Assembly (NCBI GenBank): GCA_002353525.1
Contig: DEJV01000055.1
Coordinates: forward strand, 1 to 30,914
DNA length: 30,914 bases
Origin: Prevotella sp. UBA2739
GTDB lineage: Bacteria > Bacteroidota > Bacteroidia > Bacteroidales > Bacteroidaceae
Direction of reading: 5' to 3'
Shown here: positions 16,033 through 24,152 of the stretch, piece by piece
Layout of the letters: every line of letters begins with the position of its first letter
Numbering within the stretch: the first letter of the stretch is position 1
Notes under the pieces: generated by a model
What the model was told of the DNA's origin: nothing
Databases searched by the model: none
What the model saw: only the letters and a program-made list of their open reading frames with translations
Translations under genes and position numbers: made by a program

Positions 16033-17535
16033 ATGAGAAAGCTGCTCATACCCATCCTCGTCGCCCTAGCCGCACTTGCGGTGTTCACAGCCTGTACGTC
16101 GCGGCCAACGAATGCCGTCGATGCCAAAGTGCTGCCCGCCATCTATCCCGACTATGTGGGGGTGACCATTCCCACCGACATCGCACCCATGAACTTTGCC
16201 ATGGCCGACGATGCCTACACCCGCGTAGATGTCGAGGTGAGCGGCTCACGCTCTGGCAGCCTGCATGTGAGTGGCAGCGATGCCGACTTCCCCATCGACA
16301 GCTGGCGAAAGCTGCTCGATGCCAACCGTGGCGGCCGTCTCACGTTTGTAGTCTGTGCCCGCAAAGACGGCCAATGGCTCCGCTTCCGTCCATTCCACAT
16401 GCACGTTAGCAACACTCCTATCGGCGAGTGGGGCATCACCTACCGGCGCATTGCTCCCGGCTACGTCATCTACGGACAAATGGGCATCTATCAGCGACAA
16501 CTGTCCACCTTCGACGAGCAGCCCCTCATCGAGAGCTCGCAGTCGCCCGGCATGTGCGTGAACTGCCATACGGCCAACCGTACCAGTCCCCACCAATATG
16601 TCTACCACGTGCGGGGTGCCCATGGTGCCACAGTGGTGCATCGCGACGGTAGCGACGAACTGCTGCAGGCCCGCAACGACCTGCTAGGTGGTTCGATGGT
16701 CTATCCCTACTGGCACCCAGCCGGACGCTATTGCGCCTTCTCCACCAACCATACAGCCCAGATGTTCCACACCGCCCACAACAAGCGCATCGAGGTGTAC
16801 GACGACTCCTCCGACGTATTCGTCTACGACACCCAGCACCACCTCATCCTCAACGATACGCTCATCATGCGCAAGGCATGGGCAGAGAACACACCCGCCT
16901 TCTCGCCCGACGGACGATGGCTCTACTTCACCACTGCCCGCCGACAACACTACCCCGACGACTATCAGAAGCAGCGTTACAGCCTTTGCCGCGTGGCCTT
17001 CGACGCAGCTACAGGCCGGCTTGGCAATCATGTCGACACACTGGTCAACGCCCGTCTGACGGGCAAGAGCGCCACCTGGCCCCGTCCCTCTTACGATGGC
17101 CGTTATGTGATGTATACCCGTGCCGACTATGGCTATTTCACGGTGTGGCATCCCGAGAGCGATCTCTGGCTCTACGATGTGCAGAGCGGCCGCACCTCTG
17201 CCCTGAATGCCGCAAACAGCCGGCGCGCCGACAGTTTCCACAACTGGGCACTCAACAGCCGCTGGTTTCTCTTTGTCAGCCGGCGCGACGATGGCCTCTA
17301 CAGCAAAGTCTATTTTTCTTGCATCACGACTGACGGCCGCGCCACCAAGCCCTTCTTATTGCCCCAGCGACATCCCAAAAGTTATTACCAACAGTCGCTC
17401 TATTCGTTCAATACCCCCGACTTCGTGTCAGCGCCCGTCCAGCCTCATCCGCGCCAGATGGGCCAGCTTATCGAGCGTCCCCACCGCGTAAAAACAAAGG
17501 TACGCAACACATCTGCGGCCTCTAATTCACAATGA
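16033..17535 (+). CDS. TolB-like beta-propeller lipoprotein with a CxxCH motif
   Basis: The 500-residue protein starts with a lipoprotein signal, lipobox VFTAC with Cys21. Residues ~40-165 form a domain I do not recognise (DVEVSGSRSGSLHV, FRPFHMHVSNTPIGEWGITYRRIAPGY). At 175-179 comes CVNCH, the covalent haem c attachment motif. After it are PD40/TolB-type propeller blades (VYPYWHPAGRYCAFSTN, PAFSPDGRWLYFTTAR, ATWPRPSYDGRYVMYTR, NWALNSRWFLFVSRRD). This order, a cytochrome-like CxxCH before a propeller, is seen in uncharacterised Bacteroidota proteins. It may bind haem or a metal and could act in periplasmic or surface sensing or redox chemistry; none of this is shown. Last gene of the xylanolytic operon, 17 bp after the DUF6057-like gene. 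Confidence 0.85.
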   Translation: MRKLLIPILVALAALAVFTACTSRPTNAVDAKVLPAIYPDYVGVTIPTDIAPMNFAMADDAYTRVDVEVSGSRSGSLHVSGSDADFPIDSWRKLLDANRGGRLTFVVCARKDGQWLRFRPFHMHVSNTPIGEWGITYRRIAPGYVIYGQMGIYQRQLSTFDEQPLIESSQSPGMCVNCHTANRTSPHQYVYHVRGAHGATVVHRDGSDELLQARNDLLGGSMVYPYWHPAGRYCAFSTNHTAQMFHTAHNKRIEVYDDSSDVFVYDTQHHLILNDTLIMRKAWAENTPAFSPDGRWLYFTTARRQHYPDDYQKQRYSLCRVAFDAATGRLGNHVDTLVNARLTGKSATWPRPSYDGRYVMYTRADYGYFTVWHPESDLWLYDVQSGRTSALNAANSRRADSFHNWALNSRWFLFVSRRDDGLYSKVYFSCITTDGRATKPFLLPQRHPKSYYQQSLYSFNTPDFVSAPVQPHPRQMGQLIERPHRVKTKVRNTSAASNSQ

Positions 17536-17581
17536 AGAATTAAAGTTCTTCCATTCAACAAGTTTTTCCCAATATTTTTTA

Positions 17582-17589
17582 TATCTTTG
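17582..17589 (+). promoter_or_regulatory. -7 promoter element upstream of ung
   Basis: TATCTTTG matches the Bacteroidota -7 consensus, 62 bp before the ung start codon. No TTTG is found 19-21 bp upstream. It separates ung transcription from the preceding xylanolytic operon. Confidence 0.6.
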
Positions 17590-17651
17590 CAAACACCTAC
17601 TGCGCAAGCGGTAAGGACCTATCAAGCAAAATGAACGAATAAGGACGAACC

Positions 17652-18317
17652 ATGAACGTACAGATGGAAGAGTCGTGGAAACGACAACTGCAGGGAGAAT
17701 TCGACAAACCGTACTTCGAACAGTTGACCAACGCGGTGAGACAGGAGTATGGGCAGACAACGTGCTACCCGCCAGGAAGACTGATATTCAATGCCTTCAA
17801 CCTCTGCCCTTTCGACAAGGTGAAGGTGGTGATTATCGGGCAAGACCCGTATCACGAACCGGGACAAGCGCATGGACTGAGCTTCTCGGTGCAGGACGGT
17901 GTACCCTTCCCACCATCATTGCAGAATATCTTTAAGGAGATTATGAACGACCTGGGACGGCCAATACCACAAACGGGAAACCTGACACGCTGGGCCGAAC
18001 AGGGGGTGCTGCTGCTGAATGCCACGCTGACGGTGAGGGCACACCAGGCAAACTCGCACGCCCAATTGGGCTGGCAGACGTTTACTGATGCAGCCATCAG
18101 GGCTCTGGCATCAGGGCGCGAGCACTTAGTGTACATGCTCTGGGGCGGATATGCCAGAGGCAAGAGCTATATGATTGACAAGCAGCGCAACCTGGTGCTC
18201 GAGTCGGTACACCCCTCTCCACTGTCGGCAAACCGTGGCGGATGGTTCGGGCAACACCAGTTTTCGCGCTGTAACAACTATCTGGAGGCCAACGGCTTGA
18301 GCCCGATAGAGTGGTGA
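17652..18317 (+). CDS. ung: Uracil-DNA glycosylase, family 1
   Basis: This 221-residue protein is a standard family 1 uracil-DNA glycosylase. It removes uracil from DNA as the first step of base-excision repair in the cytoplasm. The water-activating loop GQDPYH with Asp65 (63-68) and the DNA-intercalating loop HPSPLSA with His187 (187-193) are present, as are the FPPSLQNIF and GVLLLNATLTV segments. Length fits the family. Start ATG 17652 lies 62 bp after a consensus -7 box. The housekeeping gene interrupts the carbohydrate genes, and I see no functional link with them. Confidence 0.97.
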   Translation: MNVQMEESWKRQLQGEFDKPYFEQLTNAVRQEYGQTTCYPPGRLIFNAFNLCPFDKVKVVIIGQDPYHEPGQAHGLSFSVQDGVPFPPSLQNIFKEIMNDLGRPIPQTGNLTRWAEQGVLLLNATLTVRAHQANSHAQLGWQTFTDAAIRALASGREHLVYMLWGGYARGKSYMIDKQRNLVLESVHPSPLSANRGGWFGQHQFSRCNNYLEANGLSPIEW

Positions 18318-18342
18318 TAAAAGGAAGCGATAACGGGATTAT

Positions 18343-18396
18343 CATGCATTATGAATGTGCATTATGCATTAGTATTATGAATTATGCATTATGAAT
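18343..18396. repeat. ATGCATTATGAAT-type AT-rich direct repeats
   Basis: Several overlapping copies of ATGCATTATGAAT, GTGCATTATGCATTA and ATGAATTATGCATTATGAATTA fill the spacer between ung and the DUF3109 gene. The last copy contains the ATG (18391) used as start of the DUF3109 gene, so its first codons (MNY) lie in the repeat. No terminator or promoter is recognisable inside. Confidence 0.8.
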
Positions 18397-19020
18397 TATA
18401 AATTAAATAAGTTTCCTCCTATTCTGCAAATTGGGGATGTGCTGATTTCAAGCGATATCCTGACTGAGAAATTTTGCTGCGATTTGGAGAAATGTAAGGG
18501 CATTTGCTGTGTGGAAGGCGATGCCGGAGCACCTGTTACTATCGACGAGATTGGTGAGATAGAACAAGTGCTGGACACGGTGTGGGGCGACATGTCGGCA
18601 TCGGCACAGGCCGTGGTGGACCGGCAGGGAGTGGCCTACACCGACGAGGAGGGCGACTTGGTGACGAGTATTGTAAACGGCAAAGACTGTGTGTTTACGT
18701 GCTATGCGCAAGGCGACATCGAGGGACTGCCAAAGGGCTGCTGCCTGTGTGCACTGGAAAAGGCATACAGGGCAGGGCTGACCAGTTGGTGCAAACCGGC
18801 AAGCTGTGCCCTCTACCCTATCCGCGCAAAGGTATTCAATGGCGGTATGGTAGGACTGAACTACAATCGCTGGGCCATCTGTCGCGATGCGGTGGCAAAG
18901 GGCGAGGAACTGGGCATGGCCGTCTACCAGTTCTTAAAAGAACCGCTGACGAAAAGGTTCGGCAAGGAATGGTATGACGAACTATGCCAGGTGGCGGAAA
19001 ACATTCTCACTGAGAGTTGA
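18391..19020 (+). CDS. DUF3109 family cysteine-rich protein
   Basis: The 209-residue protein has a dense cysteine pattern: FCCDLEKCKGICC (residues ~28-40), VFTCY, GCCLCALEK, WCKPASCALYPIR and WAICRD. This is the signature of the DUF3109 family, common in Bacteroidota and related to the Fe-S or zinc-binding YkgJ-type proteins. It is cytoplasmic by sequence and its function is unknown. The annotated start lies in an AT-rich repeat. The frame has 14-15 residues before the conserved IGDVLISSDIL region, so a later non-ATG start cannot be excluded. It converges on the AraC-type gene, with only 16 bp between stop codons. Confidence 0.92.
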   Translation: MNYKLNKFPPILQIGDVLISSDILTEKFCCDLEKCKGICCVEGDAGAPVTIDEIGEIEQVLDTVWGDMSASAQAVVDRQGVAYTDEEGDLVTSIVNGKDCVFTCYAQGDIEGLPKGCCLCALEKAYRAGLTSWCKPASCALYPIRAKVFNGGMVGLNYNRWAICRDAVAKGEELGMAVYQFLKEPLTKRFGKEWYDELCQVAENILTES

Positions 19021-19036
19021 GAGCTATCATATTGTT

Positions 19037-19915
19037 TTATCCCTTCCGATACTCAGAAGGACTCATGCCGACGTGTTCCTTGAAGAATTTTCCAAGGAAG
19101 CTCTGATTGGGGAAATGCATCTCCTGGGCAATCTGCTTGATGCTCTTGGTGGTGTTTTTCAGCAATACGCGAATCTCGAGCATCACGTAGTTGTCGATCC
19201 ACTCGTTAGGCGTACGCTTACTGACTTGCTTGATGGTCTCTGAGAGGTATTTAGGCGTGATGCACATCTGCTCGGCATACCAGCCCACGCGCCGCTCATG
19301 CTTGTAGTTCTTCTCTAAAAGATGGATGAAACGACTGAAAAGTATATCAGCACGGGTCTGATGCGTGTCGCTCCTGTGCTGAATGCGGAAGATGACATTG
19401 CTAAGGTCATAGAACATGGCGAGTAGAAGGGTGCGCACCAGGTCGCGACGGTAGCGATGCTCGGTGTCGGCCATTTTTTCTTTTAGCATATTGAAATAGC
19501 TGACGAAGATGTCGGCCTCAGTTTGGCTGAGACTGACCACGGGGTGGTCTTTGGAGAAAAGAAACAGCGAGGAGAAGTCGCTGACTTTCTGGATGGCAGC
19601 CCTGAAGAACTCCACAGAGAGGATGATGGCCAAACCTTCAAGATCGGGACTGGCCATAAAATTGTCGAGGATATGGCGGTCGGTGATGATAAGCACATCA
19701 TTCCGCTTCACCATCTGCTCTTGCGTGTCGATAGTGTATTGTGCCTTACCCTTCAGACAGAGGGCCACCACAATGATCTCCATACGACGGGGTTCCTGTG
19801 GGATGGGAGCCTCGTTGAGTTTGTCGAGCAGCAGGATCTCGTTTTCGATAGATCCGCTGTCGCCAAGCATCTTTGCTCGGCTCACATTGACATCTAGAAT
19901 GTTTCTTTTTTCCAT
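19037..19915 (-). CDS. AraC/XylS-family transcriptional regulator
   Basis: The 292-residue protein has an N-terminal cupin-like sensing part (IPQEPRRMEIIVVALCLKGKAQYTID, KRNDVLIITDRHIL) and a C-terminal AraC DNA-binding domain (~190-292). That domain holds two helix-turn-helix motifs, around YAEQMCITPKYLSETIKQVS and IKQIAQEMHFPNQSFLGKFF, ending GMSPSEYRKG. The start ATG at 19915 (MEKRN) is chosen because a consensus promoter lies directly upstream; 39 in-frame codons further upstream only read through that promoter. It is on the same strand as, and directly downstream of, the GH95 gene pair but has its own promoter. It may regulate those or the xylan genes, or be unrelated; no target site can be named. 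Confidence 0.94.
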   Translation of the reverse strand: MEKRNILDVNVSRAKMLGDSGSIENEILLLDKLNEAPIPQEPRRMEIIVVALCLKGKAQYTIDTQEQMVKRNDVLIITDRHILDNFMASPDLEGLAIILSVEFFRAAIQKVSDFSSLFLFSKDHPVVSLSQTEADIFVSYFNMLKEKMADTEHRYRRDLVRTLLLAMFYDLSNVIFRIQHRSDTHQTRADILFSRFIHLLEKNYKHERRVGWYAEQMCITPKYLSETIKQVSKRTPNEWIDNYVMLEIRVLLKNTTKSIKQIAQEMHFPNQSFLGKFFKEHVGMSPSEYRKG

Positions 19916-19935
19916 GACTTCATTGTGTAACGTCG

Positions 19936-19966
19936 CAAATATACGGTTTTTCCGTGAATTAGCAAA
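19936..19966 (-). promoter_or_regulatory. Promoter of the AraC-family gene
   Basis: On the minus strand TTTG (19963-19966) and TATATTTG (19936-19943) are separated by exactly 19 bp, a full match to the Bacteroidota consensus. It lies 21 bp upstream of the start codon at 19915. Confidence 0.85.
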
Positions 19967-20032
19967 GGAAAAACCGAAAAATTTATTGGGAGCAGGGAAC
20001 AAAGAGAAACCACGCCACTCTGTTCTCAACAA

Positions 20033-20923
20033 TCAGTTATCCACCGGAAAGACGGTGATAGCCTCAACACTCATGACATTGTCGCGGCGAAACCAGGCAG
20101 GACCTTGCACAACAGCCTCGCTGATGTCGCAGGTGGTGAAACGGCGGAAGGCCTGTTCGTCGCCCTCACCACGACAGATGTAGCGGAGCCCATTGATGAA
20201 AAGGGTATCGCCACGATGGGTGTCACGCAGGGTGACACGCAGGATGCCACGGCCGCTGATACCACCACGGAAGACAACACGCATGCTGTCAAGACTGTCA
20301 CAATCGATGATGTCGTAGTCGGTGATGTAGCTGCGATTGGCGGTAGTCTCGGAAGGATGCACCAATTGGAGTATCGACTGCCGGCATTGCGCCATGGCAA
20401 CAGGCTGCCATCCGATGAGGGGTTGCTCTTTCAGGATGTGTTGTCTACCGTCAATCCATTCGTCGCCATTAGGCAGCGTGCGGCACAAGGCATCGCGACA
20501 GGTCCATGAGGAGTCGGTACTATAAGCGAAGGGGATGCCTCCGATGCTGCCATACAACTGAAGGGAGAGCTGGCGCTGGTCGTTGCGCATGGGCGAGAAC
20601 CACACTTTCAGCTCGTTGTCTCCGGAGCGCAGAAAAGGCGTAACATCGTAGCGCACCACACCAATCGTGTCGCCCTGCCGATCGACAAACGGCTCCCACA
20701 AGCTGGTCGTCACGTTGTACCCGTTAATATAAAGGATGAAACGGCCACTGCTGGCCACTTCAACAAAAGCCTCCTCGGGCCGCTGCCTCAACGTATAGCT
20801 GCGCATAAACCACACCTGACTGACCGAATCAGCCTGCTGGCAGCATATCCAGTGGTGATTCCAGTCGCGTGCGTGGCTCGAAAGGGCCGTCAGCAGCATT
20901 GTCATGATGAAGAAAGGTCTCAT
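20033..20923 (-). CDS. Secreted protein resembling an isolated alpha-L-rhamnosidase N-terminal beta-sandwich
   Basis: The 296-residue protein has a signal peptide (MRPFFIMTMLLTALSSHA). The mature part begins WNHHWICC and then VWFMRSYTLRQRPEEAFVEV, GRFILYINGYNV, RYDVTPFLRSGDNELKVWF. This pattern of the N-terminal jelly-roll of GH78-type enzymes is normally followed by a large (alpha/alpha)6 catalytic domain. Here no catalytic domain follows; a second beta-rich region (140-296: SMRVVFRGGISGRGILRVTLRDTHRGDTLFINGLRY) ends the protein. It is probably a carbohydrate-binding accessory rather than an enzyme, perhaps a partner of the GH95 enzyme whose gene it overlaps by four bases (ATGA). No frameshift remnant of a catalytic domain is seen downstream. 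Confidence 0.85.
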   Translation of the reverse strand: MRPFFIMTMLLTALSSHARDWNHHWICCQQADSVSQVWFMRSYTLRQRPEEAFVEVASSGRFILYINGYNVTTSLWEPFVDRQGDTIGVVRYDVTPFLRSGDNELKVWFSPMRNDQRQLSLQLYGSIGGIPFAYSTDSSWTCRDALCRTLPNGDEWIDGRQHILKEQPLIGWQPVAMAQCRQSILQLVHPSETTANRSYITDYDIIDCDSLDSMRVVFRGGISGRGILRVTLRDTHRGDTLFINGLRYICRGEGDEQAFRRFTTCDISEAVVQGPAWFRRDNVMSVEAITVFPVDN

Positions 20924-23403
20924 CGGATGGTCTTCTGTCCTCCTTTCTTCAGTTTGATGGTTTTCACTTTACCATTGTAGTACACCGTGACAGTGCCGCC
21001 AGTCTTGCTGCGGATGGTGGCCGAAACGACCTTGGCGTCCTTCCAGTTGATGTCTACCTCGAAACCGCCACGAGCACAAAGACCACGCACACTGCCTGCA
21101 GACCATGCCTCAGGCAGCGCGGGCAGCAACTCTATGGCGTAGCGCCCATTGAAGGCCTTGCCATGCTGAACCAGCTGTTGTGTGTAGCTGCTCTGCAAAA
21201 GCATCTCGCAGACACCGGCTGTGCCACCGAAGTTACCATCGATCTGGAAGGGTGGATGGGCATCGAAAAGATTGGGATAGGTGCCTCCGCTGCGACGACG
21301 GTCGGGCCCTTTGTAGCCATCGGGTGACACATAGGTGAGCAGCTTCTGATAGATGTGATAGGCCTGCTGGCTGTCGTGCAGACGGGCCCATAGGTTGATA
21401 CGCCAGCCAGTGGACCAGCCTGTGGTCTTGTCGCCCTTAATCTCAAGTGAGCGGCGACAGGCCTGAGCCAGTTGGGGAGTGGCATCGGTGGTGATTTGAC
21501 TGCCTGGATAGAGGCCAATGAGATGCGACTGATGACGGTGCTGGAAGTCGTAGTCGTCCCAGTCGTAGTACCACTCATTGAGATCGCCCATGTGTCCGAT
21601 GGTGTAAGGATGCAGACGGGGAAGAGCCCGGGTGATGGAGGCAGACAGGTCGTCGCCACTGCCGACAGACTCCTGACCTTGTTTGAGGCCTCTGGATGAG
21701 AGGATTGAACAGGCGCACTGGGTATTGCGCAGCAGTTCGCGGATGATGGCGAGGTCGGCCGTACCCCCATAACAGGTCATGCCATGATAGCCACGGTCGG
21801 TGACGTATTCGTTTTCAGGCGAAGTACTGGGGGCGGTGATGAGTTCTGAGGGATTGCGGGGATTGTCGATAAGCCAGTCAAGACAGAACGCTGCAGCTCC
21901 CTGCATGAGGGGCAGGGCCACCTGGCGCAGGTAGTCGGCATCTTGGGTAAAGAGGAAACGATCCCACAGTGTATTGACGAGCCAGGCACCACCGAGGTTC
22001 CAGTTTGCCCACTCGGGCTTCTCGTTTTTCTCACCCACGGGGTTGGTCATAGCCCAAATGTCGCTATTGTGGCTGCTGCACCATCCACGGTGGATACCAT
22101 AGTAGTTGCGGGCGGTGTGACGCCCGTTCTCAGCCAATGCCTTGACGAAATTGTCGAGGGGCACAGCCATCTCGGCCAGATTGGCGACAAAGGCTGGCCA
22201 GTAGTTCTCTTCCAGATTGATATTCACCGTGTAGTTGCCTCTCCACGGCGACCACAGATGGGGAGTCCACAGTCCTTGCAGATTGGCGGGCACGCCCGGT
22301 GTGCGCGAGCTGCTGATGAGCAGGTAACGGCCATATTGGAAATAGAGCGTCTCGAGATAGGTGCTTGGCCGGCCGTCGCTGTAGGCTCTGAGCAGCTCAT
22401 TGGTGGGCATAGCCTCCGACTCGTAGTCGTCGGAGAGCGTGAAGGTACGGCCTGCCACCTGATGCTGTGTACTCTCGCCTAGTTGTAGCTGCACTCTTGT
22501 GTAGAACTGGCGGTAGTCGGCCACATGACGTTCGCGCAACTGACTGTAGGTGTAATTCACCAGATGCCATGCCTGGTCGGCTGCCATGTTGATATAGTCG
22601 GCTCCTTGGGTGACAGGATGCTTGTCGAACCCGTTGAAGCTGGTCGCGTTGACGATATAGACGACGGCCTCGGTGACTCCGCTGAGCTGCAGGGTGGAGT
22701 CGACGACCTGTACGCTGCCGTCGCGATGGGTCACCTTGAGCATGGTGCAATAGTGAATGCTCTGTTTGGGATCGCCTGTGGCATGGCCGAGCATAGTGAG
22801 CTGACCCTGGCTGGCTTTGACGCGGTGGGGAACGAGCGATGTGAGCACCAGTCCGAGGTTCAGCGCCCGCTCGCGGTCGGCACTGAGGCGTATGGCGATG
22901 ACCTTGTCGGGGTTAGAGGCGAAATACTCGCGGTCGTAGCGGATGCCGCCACGTATAAACGAGGTACGACAGATAGCACTGTCGAGACTTAGCTGCCGAT
23001 GATAGCCAGTGACGGTGCCAGACGAATAGTCGTCGATATAGAATGTGGCCAGAGGTTGATAATACTGCGAGTTGTGACCTTGTACGTGCAACTGCAGCGA
23101 GTCGGCCAGACGATAATCTTCATTGAACAGTGCCTTGCGGATTTCGGGAATCCAGCGTGCGGCACCCTTGTCCTCGTCACGGTCGACGGGACTGCCTGTC
23201 CACAGGGTGATGTCGTTCAGCTGGAGCACATCCCGGTCGGCACCTCCATAGACGAGCGCACCCAGTTTGCCGTTGCCAATGGGCAGCGATTCTTCAAAAC
23301 AAGTGGCCGGACGGTCGTACCAAAGCGTCATGGGTAGCTGGTTTTGCGCACTACCGAAGAGTGAGCAAACTATGAATAAATATAACAAAATGATTTGTCG
23401 CAT
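20920..23403 (-). CDS. GH95 glycoside hydrolase (alpha-L-fucosidase / alpha-L-galactosidase)
   Basis: This 827-residue secreted enzyme has a signal peptide ending FGSAQ (20). Residues 21-290 form the N-terminal beta-sandwich (LWYDRPATCFEESLPIGNGKLGA). The catalytic (alpha/alpha)6 barrel follows, with NINLEENYWPA (Asn394 and Asn396, the base-activating pair), SHNSDIW, Glu530 in STSPENEY (equivalent to the catalytic Glu) and QIDGNFGGTAG. A C-terminal beta domain starts near LPALPEAW. GH95 enzymes cleave alpha-1,2-L-fucose; in Bacteroides ovatus a GH95 member removes L-galactose from complex corn xylan, which suits this xylanolytic setting. Start 23403 is the first ATG of a proper signal peptide and follows a consensus promoter; 22 upstream in-frame codons are promoter read-through. 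Co-transcribed with the rhamnosidase-N-like gene. Confidence 0.95.
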   Translation of the reverse strand: MRQIILLYLFIVCSLFGSAQNQLPMTLWYDRPATCFEESLPIGNGKLGALVYGGADRDVLQLNDITLWTGSPVDRDEDKGAARWIPEIRKALFNEDYRLADSLQLHVQGHNSQYYQPLATFYIDDYSSGTVTGYHRQLSLDSAICRTSFIRGGIRYDREYFASNPDKVIAIRLSADRERALNLGLVLTSLVPHRVKASQGQLTMLGHATGDPKQSIHYCTMLKVTHRDGSVQVVDSTLQLSGVTEAVVYIVNATSFNGFDKHPVTQGADYINMAADQAWHLVNYTYSQLRERHVADYRQFYTRVQLQLGESTQHQVAGRTFTLSDDYESEAMPTNELLRAYSDGRPSTYLETLYFQYGRYLLISSSRTPGVPANLQGLWTPHLWSPWRGNYTVNINLEENYWPAFVANLAEMAVPLDNFVKALAENGRHTARNYYGIHRGWCSSHNSDIWAMTNPVGEKNEKPEWANWNLGGAWLVNTLWDRFLFTQDADYLRQVALPLMQGAAAFCLDWLIDNPRNPSELITAPSTSPENEYVTDRGYHGMTCYGGTADLAIIRELLRNTQCACSILSSRGLKQGQESVGSGDDLSASITRALPRLHPYTIGHMGDLNEWYYDWDDYDFQHRHQSHLIGLYPGSQITTDATPQLAQACRRSLEIKGDKTTGWSTGWRINLWARLHDSQQAYHIYQKLLTYVSPDGYKGPDRRRSGGTYPNLFDAHPPFQIDGNFGGTAGVCEMLLQSSYTQQLVQHGKAFNGRYAIELLPALPEAWSAGSVRGLCARGGFEVDINWKDAKVVSATIRSKTGGTVTVYYNGKVKTIKLKKGGQKTIR

Positions 23404-23427
23404 GGCTATTGTTGTTTCAATCGAATG

Positions 23428-23459
23428 CAAAATTAGTTCTTTTTTTGCGATCATGCAAA
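23428..23459 (-). promoter_or_regulatory. Promoter of the GH95 operon
   Basis: On the minus strand TTTG (23456-23459) and TAATTTTG (23428-23435) are separated by 20 bp and lie 24 bp upstream of the GH95 start codon. The LemA gene is read in the opposite direction from a -7 box at 23480-23487, so this 130-bp spacer holds divergent promoters. Confidence 0.8.
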
Positions 23460-23479
23460 CAGTATTCAATAATATTTAT

Positions 23480-23487
23480 TATCTTTG
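23480..23487 (+). promoter_or_regulatory. -7 promoter element of the lemA-DUF2207 operon
   Basis: TATCTTTG matches the -7 consensus exactly, 46 bp upstream of the LemA start codon at 23534. A -33 TTTG at 19-21 bp is not present; the nearest is about 32 bp upstream. Confidence 0.65.
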
Positions 23488-23533
23488 CAGAAGATAGTTA
23501 TAACATTTGTTCAATTTTTATCATCGTGAGATT

Positions 23534-24118
23534 ATGGGAGCATTAACAGGAATTCTTATTGTGATTATTGCCTTGGCGGTAATCGTAGTGATGTACATCA
23601 TCAAGACACAGCGCGAACTGGTGAGCCTGGACGAGTTGTGCAAAAACGCACTCTCGCAGATTGCCGTACAGCTGAACTCGCGCTGGGACGCACTGATGAA
23701 TCTGGCCAAAATGGCCGCCCAGTATTCAAAGCATGAGTCGGAGACGCTCATCAACGTGATTAAGCAACGCCGCCAAAGCGACATCAGCACCCCCGAACAG
23801 GTGAACGAACAGCAGGGCGCGCTGCAGCAGGTGCTGGGCCGACTGATTGCCGTGGGTGAGGCATACCCCGACCTGAAAGCTGCCGACCTGTTCCGTGAGA
23901 CCATGGACGGCGTAAAACAGTATGAGGAAAATGTGCGCATGAGCCGCATGGTGTATAACGACACCGCAACGAAGATGAACCGTATGGTGCGCCAGTGGCC
24001 GTCGTCGTTCGTCGCCTCCATGCTGAACTTCCGCGAGAAGGACTATCTGAAGGTTGATGAGGAGCAGAAATCGAAGGCACCCGACCTGAACGAGGTGTTC
24101 GAGAAGAAGGATGCATAG
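23534..24118 (+). CDS. lemA: LemA family protein
   Basis: The 194-residue protein has an N-terminal membrane anchor (GALTGILIVIIALAVIVVMYII, residues 2-23) and a long helical domain. LemA-family landmarks are QRELVSLDELCKNALSQIAVQLNSRWDALMNLAKMAAQYSKHE in the first helices and VYNDTATKMNRMVRQWPSSFVA near the end. LemA proteins are membrane-anchored four-helix proteins of poorly defined role. Start ATG 23534 is preferred to a TTG nine codons earlier. It precedes a DUF2207 gene with a small overlap or short gap, a pair found in many bacteria. Confidence 0.94.
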   Translation: MGALTGILIVIIALAVIVVMYIIKTQRELVSLDELCKNALSQIAVQLNSRWDALMNLAKMAAQYSKHESETLINVIKQRRQSDISTPEQVNEQQGALQQVLGRLIAVGEAYPDLKAADLFRETMDGVKQYEENVRMSRMVYNDTATKMNRMVRQWPSSFVASMLNFREKDYLKVDEEQKSKAPDLNEVFEKKDA

Positions 24119-24152
24119 ACGGAAAGTAACAAAAAAGGCAAAAACAGTCATC

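Noticed and set aside
17534..17551. GAAGAA/TTCTTC hairpin at the stop codon of the propeller lipoprotein gene
   Set aside because: Six AT-rich base pairs with no following T-tract; insufficient for a terminator call.
17652..19020. ung and DUF3109 as part of a DNA-defence island
   Set aside because: Both are common housekeeping-type genes in this phylum, and no nuclease, methylase or recombinase accompanies them.
19997..20025. GAACA/TGTTC hairpin after the rhamnosidase-N-like gene as terminator
   Set aside because: Short stem with a bulge and no immediate T-run; not strong enough to call.
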